In this document: positions 1 to 4,223 of the stretch, piece by piece
How positions within the stretch are numbered: the stretch's first letter is position 1
How the letters are laid out: the number at the start of each line of letters is the position of its first letter
Assembly: GCA_958449275.1 (NCBI GenBank)
Contig: CAUDHE010000122.1
Coordinates: 1-5,705, forward strand
Length of the DNA: 5,705 bases
Reading direction: 5' to 3'
Origin: an uncultured Alistipes sp.
Lineage (GTDB): Bacteria > Bacteroidota > Bacteroidia > Bacteroidales > Rikenellaceae
The notes under the pieces: generated by a model
What the model was told of the DNA's origin: nothing
Seen by the model: only the letters and a program-made list of their open reading frames with translations
Database searches by the model: none
Translations under genes and position numbers: made by a program

Positions 1-1
1 G

Positions 2-580
2 GAGATATACTCTTTTTCGGGTACGCCGACCGATTGCGTGAAGGTGGCTTTCGACCACATGCTGGGCGACCGTCGCGTCGATCTGGTGATCTCGGGCATA
101 AACCACGGCTCCAATTCGGCCATCAACGTATTGTATTCGGGTACGATGGGTGCGGCCATAGAGGGGAGTTTCTACGGATGTCCGTCGATAGGACTGTCGC
201 TTACCGACCACGACGAAAACGCCGATTTCGGCGCGGCGCAGCACTATGCCCGCGAGATAGTGAAGTCGGTGCTGGAGTGCGACGACTGCGCGCGGCCGCT
301 GTGTCTTAATGTCAACGTTCCCGCCATGCCGCTCGGCGACATTCGCGGCGTGAAGGTCTGCCGTCAGTGCCGCGGGATATGGCGCGAGGAGTTCGCCCGC
401 AAGGATCATCCCGAGGGAAAGGAGTGTTTCACGCTCACGGGCAACTACACCAATTTCGAACCCGAAGCCGACGACACCGACGAATGGGCCTTGCGTAACG
501 GTTATGTGTCGGTGGTGCCCGTGCAGGTCGACATGACGAGTTACGGACATTTCCCCTTTTTGGAGAAGATTTTGAAATGA
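2..580 (+). CDS. surE: 5'/3'-nucleotidase SurE (partial, 5' end missing)
   Basis: SurE dephosphorylates nucleoside 5'- and 3'-monophosphates in a metal-dependent reaction and is linked to stationary-phase survival; it is cytosolic. The reading frame is open from base 2, and 192 residues are visible up to the TGA at 578-580. The family is usually about 250 residues, so roughly 60 N-terminal residues, including the metal-binding NDD motif, lie outside the window. Family landmarks that are present (numbered from base 2): GTPTDC at residues 7-12, the core SGINHGSN at 31-38 (its Asn34 matches the conserved metal-ligand Asn), YSGTMGAAIEG at 45-55, and later LNVNVP and a C-terminal GYVSVVPVQVDMT. 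The first in-window start-like codon (GTG at 38) is internal to the conserved GTPTDC..K motif and is not the start. The histidine kinase follows after 57 bases on the same strand, so cotranscription is possible. The family call is secure; only truncation by the window edge limits it. Confidence 0.95.
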   Translation, partial: EIYSFSGTPTDCVKVAFDHMLGDRRVDLVISGINHGSNSAINVLYSGTMGAAIEGSFYGCPSIGLSLTDHDENADFGAAQHYAREIVKSVLECDDCARPLCLNVNVPAMPLGDIRGVKVCRQCRGIWREEFARKDHPEGKECFTLTGNYTNFEPEADDTDEWALRNGYVSVVPVQVDMTSYGHFPFLEKILK

Positions 581-609
581 TGCGGCCGTACCGCCGAACC
601 ATATAATCA

Positions 610-621
610 GGGCGCAAGCCC
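610..621 (+). other. Short GCAA-tetraloop hairpin between surE and the kinase gene
   Basis: GGGC-GCAA-GCCC forms a perfect 4-bp stem closed by a GNRA-type loop in the 57-base surE/kinase spacer. A second weak stem (GCGG 582-585 with CCGC 591-594) lies just after the surE stop. There is no U-tract after either stem, so an efficient intrinsic terminator is unlikely. The AT-rich run after the hairpin leads straight into the kinase ATG. It could influence readthrough or mRNA processing, or be chance. No TAnnTTTG promoter box is visible in this spacer, which favours transcription of the kinase from upstream. Confidence 0.3.
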
Positions 622-637
622 ATAAACGCCATAAATT

Positions 638-1645
638 ATGATGATCCGCATTCTGCTCTATCTGGCAATCGTGATCCAGTTGATTGCCATGTACTTCGCC
701 ATCCGCATGGTGAGGGTCACGAAGTACAATTCCATCTGGATACTCTTTTTCGTGGGATTCACGGTGCTGGCCGTGCAGCGCGTGTTGCAGTTGTGGATGA
801 ACTACGGCCATCCCATGCCCGTCATAACGATGGTGTGGTTCGACATAGCCGTGTCGTTCTGCATATCGATGGGAATGGTGTTTCTGCACCGTCTGTTCGC
901 ATATATCGACCGTCTGAACCGTCATCGCCAGCTTACCGACAAACGTATCCTCACCGCGGTGCTGCGCACCGAGGAGAAGAGCCGCGCCAATTTCTCGAAA
1001 GAGCTGCACGACGGGCTGGGTCCGCTGCTGTCGTCGGCCAAAATATCGCTTTCGGCGCTCACCCACAGCGACATGAGCCGCGAGCAGCGCGAGATCTTCG
1101 ATAACACGCTCTATGTGGTCGACGAGGCTCTGCGGTCGCTGCGCGAGATATCGAACAATCTCTCGCCGCACGTGCTGAGCGATTTCGGGCTGGCGCGCGG
1201 AATACAGAATTTCATCGATCGCGCGACGGCGTTGCACAAGGTGAAGATATCGTTCGCCACCAACCTGCGCGGCGAGCGTTACGATACCGACATAGAGGTA
1301 ATCATGTATCGCGTGGTGTGCGAACTTATTACCAATTCGTTGAAACACTCGGGGTGCAGCGAGATACGCTTGTCGCTCTCGTCGGGCGGCGACGTGCTCG
1401 AATTGCAGTATACCGACAACGGCCGCGGATTCGATCCTCAGGCGATGATGGATTGCGGCATGGGGTTGTCGAACATAAATTCGCGCGTCAACTCGCTCAA
1501 CGGCGAGTTCGACATACGCTCGTCGAAAGGCAAGGGCATGGGGGCGTCGGTGAAGGTGAACGTGCGCGGAGCCGCCCGCCTGACCGCCCGTCCCGCGGCC
1601 ATAGCCGAAGCGCGCCCCGTACGTAAAAGAGAGAGAAGAAGATGA
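638..1645 (+). CDS. NarL-family membrane sensor histidine kinase (HisKA_3 + HATPase_c)
   Basis: This 335-residue sensor kinase should autophosphorylate on a histidine and pass the phosphate to the response regulator encoded next. Three hydrophobic segments lie at about 5-22, 32-51 and 62-84. Basic residues after the first (RMVRVTK) and third (HRLFAYIDRLNRHR) suggest an N-out protein with only about ten residues in the single external loop, so there is no classical periplasmic sensor domain. A helical linker (about 86-115) leads to the HisKA_3 motif KELHDGLGPLL with phospho-acceptor His124. The ATPase domain shows the N box ELITNSLKHSG (Asn233), G1 box DNGRGFD (260-266) and G2 box GMGLSNI (274-280). 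The last 26 residues (310-335) are an Arg/Ala-rich extension with nine arginines. ATG 638 is followed by a second ATG at 641; either could start. The TGA overlaps the regulator's ATG (ATGA), implying translational coupling. The stimulus is unknown. Confidence 0.93.
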   Translation: MMIRILLYLAIVIQLIAMYFAIRMVRVTKYNSIWILFFVGFTVLAVQRVLQLWMNYGHPMPVITMVWFDIAVSFCISMGMVFLHRLFAYIDRLNRHRQLTDKRILTAVLRTEEKSRANFSKELHDGLGPLLSSAKISLSALTHSDMSREQREIFDNTLYVVDEALRSLREISNNLSPHVLSDFGLARGIQNFIDRATALHKVKISFATNLRGERYDTDIEVIMYRVVCELITNSLKHSGCSEIRLSLSSGGDVLELQYTDNGRGFDPQAMMDCGMGLSNINSRVNSLNGEFDIRSSKGKGMGASVKVNVRGAARLTARPAAIAEARPVRKRERRR

Positions 1646-2304
1646 TACGCATAGCTTTGGTCGACGACCATTCGCTTTTCAGACACGGATTGAAAGTGCT
1701 GCTCTCGTCTCGGCCCGATTTCGAAGTGGTGGCCGACGCGGGAAGCGGCGAGGAGTTTCTAGCCATGCTGCCTGCGGTGCGCCCCGATGTGGTGTTCATG
1801 GATTACGCCATGCCCGCGATGAACGGAGCCGAGACCTCGGAACGAGCTTTGGCCGAGTATCCCGATCTGAAAATCATAACGTTGTCTATGTTCGGCGACA
1901 ACGCCTACTATTCGCGCATGGTGTCGAGCGGTGCCAAGGGGTTTCTGCTCAAGGATTCCGAGTTCGACGAGGTGGTCGAGGCCGTGGAGACCGTATATGC
2001 GGGCGGCACCTATTTCAGCGCGTCGCTGCTGGAATCGCTGTCGCACTCGATACGGTCGGTACCGGCCGAAGAAGGCGGCGAAAATACCGACGCCGTGGCT
2101 GAGTCCGACAGACTGTCGAGCCGCGAAGTGGAGATTCTGGTGGCCATATGTCAGGGATTTTCGACTCAGGAGATCGCCGAACGTCTGTTCATATCGAAAC
2201 GTACGGTCGACAAGCATCGCGCCAACATTCTGGAAAAGAGCGGCTGCAAGAACACGGCAAGTCTCGTGGTCTACGCCATCCGCCACCGTCTGGTGGAGGT
2301 GTAG
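1642..2304 (+). CDS. NarL/LuxR-family response regulator
   Basis: This 220-residue DNA-binding response regulator is the partner of the upstream kinase. The receiver domain (about 1-120) has the acidic pair Asp8/Asp9, the phospho-acceptor Asp54 (VVFMDYAMP), the switch Ser82 (IITLSMF) and the conserved Lys104 (GFLLKD), so it should be phosphorylatable. A linker rich in Glu, Gly and Ala (about 139-155) joins it to a LuxR-type helix-turn-helix (about 157-215): LSSREVEIL, then GFSTQEIAERLFISKRTVDKHR, where the STQEIAERL and SKRTVDKHR helices form the DNA-binding unit. Length and layout are normal for NarL/FixJ-type proteins. The start is fixed by the ATGA overlap with the kinase stop and by the MIRIALVDDH receiver opening. 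It ends with TAG only 10 bases from the stop of the convergent mutarotase gene. Target genes cannot be deduced here. Confidence 0.95.
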   Translation: MIRIALVDDHSLFRHGLKVLLSSRPDFEVVADAGSGEEFLAMLPAVRPDVVFMDYAMPAMNGAETSERALAEYPDLKIITLSMFGDNAYYSRMVSSGAKGFLLKDSEFDEVVEAVETVYAGGTYFSASLLESLSHSIRSVPAEEGGENTDAVAESDRLSSREVEILVAICQGFSTQEIAERLFISKRTVDKHRANILEKSGCKNTASLVVYAIRHRLVEV

Positions 2305-2314
2305 TCGGACGTGA

Positions 2315-3418
2315 TTACTCCGCCGAGAAGCGATAGATGCAGACGTGAGAGTAACTCTCGTCGGGACGTACTATGATCGACGGGAAATCGGTATGGTGCA
2401 TCGCATCGGGAAATTTCTGCGTTTCGAGCGCTATGGCATGATACTTTTCGAGTTTGTGTCCGTATTTGCCTGTCGTCTCGCCCGAGAACGCTCCCGCGGT
2501 GTAGATCTGGATGCCGGGCTGATCGGTCAGCACTTCTACCGTACGCCCCGATACGGGATCGTGCACGACGGCTGCCGTGCGCACGGCGGTCCCATCGGCC
2601 GAATCGATCGCGAAATTGTTGTCGTAACCTCCCGCTTCGGCTATCGCGTCGCCTATGGCGCGAGAGCTGCGGAAATCGTAGGGCGTACCCTCGACGGAGG
2701 CTATCTCTCCCGTGGGCAGCGTGTTGTCGTCCACGGGCGTGTAACGCGACGCCGCCACCCGCATCGTGTAACCGAGCACATCGCCGCTTCCCTCGCCGCC
2801 GAGGTTGAAAAACGTGTGATTGGTCATGTTGATCGGGGTGGGAGCATTTGTCGAAGCGGTGTAGCGGATCGACAGTTCGTTGTCGTCCGTGAGCGTGTAG
2901 CTCATCTCGACGGTGCGGTCGCCCGGGAATCCGAACTCCCCGTCGGGCGACGTGTATGCGAACAATATGCTGCTGTCGGTCGCCTCTTTTACTTTCCACA
3001 CCACTTTGTCGAATCCTGCGGGGCCGCTGTGCAGCGTATTGCCGTTGTTGTTGCGCTCCAGAGCATATTTCACACCGTCTATCTCGTACTCGCCCCTGCC
3101 TATGCGGTTCGCGACGGGACCCACGGCGGCTCCCGCCACACGCGACACGGGAGCTGCAAGATATTCGTCGAGCGTGGCGTGCCCTATCACTATGTCGGCC
3201 ATGCGCCCTTCGCGGTCGGGGGCCCACAAAGCTATTATGCGTGCGCCGTAATCGGTCGCCTGCATTACCAGATCGCCGCCGCGCAGCGTGTAGAGCGAGG
3301 TGGCGGTGCCGTTTACGGTGCGTTCGAACGCCTCGGGGGCGATCAAACGCATATCCTCGGCCCTTTGCGTGGCGCATGAGGCGCACAGCAGGGCCGCAGC
3401 CATGACGAGTCGTTTCAT
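2315..3418 (-). CDS. galM: Aldose 1-epimerase (galactose mutarotase), probable lipoprotein
   Basis: The enzyme interconverts alpha and beta anomers of aldohexoses such as galactose and glucose. The 367-residue product starts MKRLVMAAALLCASC: two basic residues, a hydrophobic stretch and a CAS-Cys15 lipobox-like site, so it is probably a periplasm-facing lipoprotein rather than cytosolic GalM (the -3 Cys is unusual, so plain secretion is possible). The GalM fold is clear: DYGARI (56-61), VANRIGRGEY (102-111), NNNGNTLHSG with His130, NMTNHTFFNLGG with catalytic-acid His201, YDNNF with Asp266, and ALETQKFPDAMHH with catalytic-base Glu332. The frame stays open far upstream, but ATG 3416-3418 is chosen because the signal peptide begins there; longer versions would run through the DUF3127 gene in another frame. 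It lies 32 bases after the DUF3127 stop on the same strand and probably shares its transcript. The family's LHGG is LHSG here, a mild variation. Confidence 0.93.
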   Translation of the reverse strand: MKRLVMAAALLCASCATQRAEDMRLIAPEAFERTVNGTATSLYTLRGGDLVMQATDYGARIIALWAPDREGRMADIVIGHATLDEYLAAPVSRVAGAAVGPVANRIGRGEYEIDGVKYALERNNNGNTLHSGPAGFDKVVWKVKEATDSSILFAYTSPDGEFGFPGDRTVEMSYTLTDDNELSIRYTASTNAPTPINMTNHTFFNLGGEGSGDVLGYTMRVAASRYTPVDDNTLPTGEIASVEGTPYDFRSSRAIGDAIAEAGGYDNNFAIDSADGTAVRTAAVVHDPVSGRTVEVLTDQPGIQIYTAGAFSGETTGKYGHKLEKYHAIALETQKFPDAMHHTDFPSIIVRPDESYSHVCIYRFSAE

Positions 3419-3450
3419 GTCGACGGTATCGTTTGCGATGTTCGGGAGTA

Positions 3451-3819
3451 TCAGAACGGGAGGTCGTCTGCTTCGGCCGAGGCGGCGGGTGCCGAATACG
3501 ACGGTTCTTCGCCTACGGGCGGCATGTCGGGCATCGACGGCATGGGTGCGGCCTCCTGCTTGGGCTGTATGCGCCAGGCGCGCACGTCGGTATACCAGCG
3601 GCCGTTGTATTCGCGCGATTCGATATTGACCGAAACGGTGTAAGTCGCTCCCTCCTTCAGACGGGCCACCTCCGACTCCTTGTTGAAGAACGTGACGCAC
3701 ACCTTGCGCGAAAACTCGCTCGGCATCTCGAAAATAACCTCCTGACGCTGCCAGTCGCCGCGCGCCGAGGTGCCCTTTGTGGCGGGCATTATCTTGTATA
3801 CTACTCCTTCGAATTCCAT
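3451..3819 (-). CDS. DUF3127 protein with SSB-like C-terminal tip
   Basis: This 122-residue protein is recognised as a DUF3127 member, a small Bacteroidota family without an established biochemical function. The conserved opening MEFEGVVYKIMPATKGTSARGDWQRQ and the core (about 1-85) are rich in alternating beta-strand patterns and may form an OB-like barrel; that fold is an inference. After IQPKQ comes a Pro/Ala/Met/Glu-rich, probably disordered tail (about 88-115) ending in EADDLPF. This tip strongly resembles the DDDIPF/DDDLPF end of single-stranded DNA-binding protein, through which SSB recruits replication and repair enzymes. ATG 3817-3819 is the start because the family motif begins there and a consensus -7 box lies only 25 bases upstream; an in-frame ATG near 4074 would lie upstream of that promoter. 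It ends with TGA at 3451. galM follows after 32 bases, probably in one operon. There is no transmembrane segment, so it is probably cytosolic. Confidence 0.88.
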   Translation of the reverse strand: MEFEGVVYKIMPATKGTSARGDWQRQEVIFEMPSEFSRKVCVTFFNKESEVARLKEGATYTVSVNIESREYNGRWYTDVRAWRIQPKQEAAPMPSMPDMPPVGEEPSYSAPAASAEADDLPF

Positions 3820-3844
3820 GATCGCAGATTTTAATTTGTTTCCG

Positions 3845-3852
3845 CAAAGGTA
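3845..3852 (-). promoter_or_regulatory. Bacteroidota -7 promoter box for DUF3127-galM
   Basis: On the minus strand this reads TACCTTTG, a perfect match to the TAnnTTTG box used by the Bacteroidota primary sigma factor. It ends 25 bases before the DUF3127 ATG, predicting a short AT-rich leader of about 18-20 nt. The upstream -33 element is weak: T-rich sequence (TTTT at 3877-3874) is present at about the right distance, but there is no clear TTG. Confidence 0.75.
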
Positions 3853-3952
3853 GCAAAACAAAACCGAAATGCGAAAAGCGGATCGGTTTTTAATTCGCCC
3901 GACAGCAAAACGGCACGATGCGGTGCCCGCGGGCCGCAGCCTTCGCCCCGCA

Positions 3953-3967
3953 CGGCTCAAAGAGCCG
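3953..3967. repeat. 6-bp perfect hairpin (CGGCTC-AAA-GAGCCG)
   Basis: A perfect 6-bp stem with an AAA triloop. No T-tract follows on either strand, so it does not look like an intrinsic terminator. It is one of a cluster of stem-loops in the divergent intergenic region. Confidence 0.55.
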
Positions 3968-3991
3968 CAGTCGGACGATCTCGGATGAAAT

Positions 3992-4048
3992 TTATCTTCG
4001 GCGGCTGCGGGGAGGGGTCGCGCTTTAGGCGCGAGCCGCCGAAGATAA
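3992..4048. repeat. Perfect 15-bp inverted repeat, 27-base spacer
   Basis: The left arm TTATCTTCGGCGGCT (3992-4006) is the exact reverse complement of the right arm AGCCGCCGAAGATAA (4034-4048). The spacer itself can fold: CGCGC 4019-4023 pairs with GCGCG 4029-4033 around TTTAG. The resulting long stem with an inner hairpin is far stronger than any other structure in the window. No U-rich run follows it on the plus strand, and only a short ATTTC-type stretch follows on the minus strand, so a terminator is possible but unconvincing. Alternatives are a small structured RNA or a palindromic dispersed repeat. Confidence 0.8.
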
Positions 4049-4049
4049 C

Positions 4050-4062
4050 GCCGCTCCGCGGC
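4050..4062. repeat. 5-bp GC hairpin (GCCGC-TCC-GCGGC)
   Basis: A perfect 5-bp GC stem with a three-base loop, two bases beyond the 15-bp inverted repeat, so the two could stack as one structured unit. Confidence 0.5.
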
Positions 4063-4110
4063 ACAGTTTCCCAATTCGGAATTTTCAGTCAGATGCCGCG
4101 AGTAAAAAAG

Positions 4111-4141
4111 TTGACATTAACCGATATTTCGGTTATCTTTG
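4111..4141 (+). promoter_or_regulatory. Bacteroidota promoter of uxaC
   Basis: TTGAC begins at 4111 (-33 element) and TATCTTTG occupies 4134-4141 (-7 element), with 20 bases between the TTG and the TA. This matches the Bacteroidota consensus TTG-N19-21-TAnnTTTG very well. Transcription should begin near 4147-4149, giving a uxaC leader of about 70 nt. Confidence 0.85.
4118..4135. promoter_or_regulatory. Candidate operator: 18-bp palindrome inside the uxaC promoter
   Basis: TAACCGATATTTCGGTTA has perfect 7-bp arms (TAACCGA / TCGGTTA) around a TATT centre. It fills most of the gap between the -33 and -7 boxes, and its right arm shares its last two bases with the -7 box. A dimeric regulator bound here would block RNA polymerase, so a repressor responding to hexuronates or a related sugar is the natural guess. 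The regulator itself is not in the window. Confidence 0.55.
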
Positions 4142-4157
4142 TGCATTGCAAACCTTA

Positions 4158-4223
4158 ATGGGTGCTGTCCGCCTTCGGGCGCGGCGGTCCCTTGAATCCG
4201 ACCAAAAAAACCGACTGTCATGA
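4158..4223 (+). CDS. Possible 21-codon leader ORF overlapping the uxaC start
   Basis: ATG at 4158 opens a 21-codon frame that ends in TGA at 4221-4223, overlapping the uxaC ATG (4220) as ATGA. It starts about 10 nt after the predicted transcription start. The peptide begins MGAVRLRARR and ends QKNRLS, is strongly basic (five Arg in the 21 residues), and resembles nothing I recognise. The frame runs over a CGCC-TTCG-GGCG hairpin (4170-4181), so a translating ribosome would open that structure. It could be a translational-coupling leader, or a chance open frame in GC-rich DNA; no homology supports it. Confidence 0.3.
   Translation: MGAVRLRARRSLESDQKNRLS
4170..4181 (+). promoter_or_regulatory. 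UUCG-tetraloop hairpin in the uxaC leader
   Basis: CGCC-TTCG-GGCG would form a 4-bp stem capped by the very stable UUCG loop in the leader RNA, about 40 nt before the uxaC start. An alternative pairing, CCGCC (4169-4173) with GGCGG (4183-4187), excludes it, so two mutually exclusive folds are possible. No terminator-like U-tract follows. It matches no riboswitch class I recognise. Confidence 0.4.

Larger units (their letters stand above)
3853..4110. other. Structured GC-rich DNA between divergent promoters
   Basis: No protein gene, tRNA or rRNA is recognisable here. The stretch lies upstream of both divergent promoters, so its stem-loops cannot be ordinary terminators or leaders of the flanking genes. 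It contains, in order: TGCGG 3919-3923 pairing with CCGCA 3934-3938, with the palindrome GCCCGCGGGC (3925-3934) overlapping its loop; CGGCTC-AAA-GAGCCG (3953-3967); a 15-bp inverted repeat with a 27-base spacer (3992-4048); GCCGC-TCC-GCGGC (4050-4062); and a small AATTC-G-GAATT palindrome (4073-4083). It could be a small RNA gene, a REP- or MITE-like element, or a remnant; the sequence alone does not decide. Confidence 0.5.

Noticed and set aside
1759..2286. 175-codon minus-strand frame opposite the response regulator
   Set aside because: Antisense shadow of a complete REC-HTH protein; no family features or start signals.
2345..3379. 344-codon plus-strand frame opposite galM
   Set aside because: It is antisense to a mutarotase with all catalytic motifs intact; the product is compositionally biased (Arg, Val, Gly) and matches nothing.
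2271..3386. 371-codon minus-strand frame over galM in another frame
   Set aside because: The product is extremely rich in Arg and His with no domain; a frame shadow of the real galM.
3419..3856. 146-residue N-terminal extension of the mutarotase
   Set aside because: It would run through the DUF3127 gene in another frame, has no GalM-related sequence, and would bury a clear signal peptide at 3418.
3993..4000. TATCTTCG in the inverted-repeat arm as a promoter -7 box
   Set aside because: One mismatch to TAnnTTTG in a critical position and no TTG at the right distance upstream; the arm is better explained as part of the inverted repeat.
3820..4074. 85-residue N-terminal extension of DUF3127
   Set aside because: The in-frame ATG near 4074 lies upstream of the consensus promoter at 3845-3852, and the family's conserved N-terminus begins at the chosen ATG.
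3853..4219. tRNA, CRISPR or riboswitch in the divergent intergenic region
   Set aside because: No cloverleaf with a T-loop GTTCNA motif, no regularly spaced direct repeats, and no riboswitch core that I recognise.
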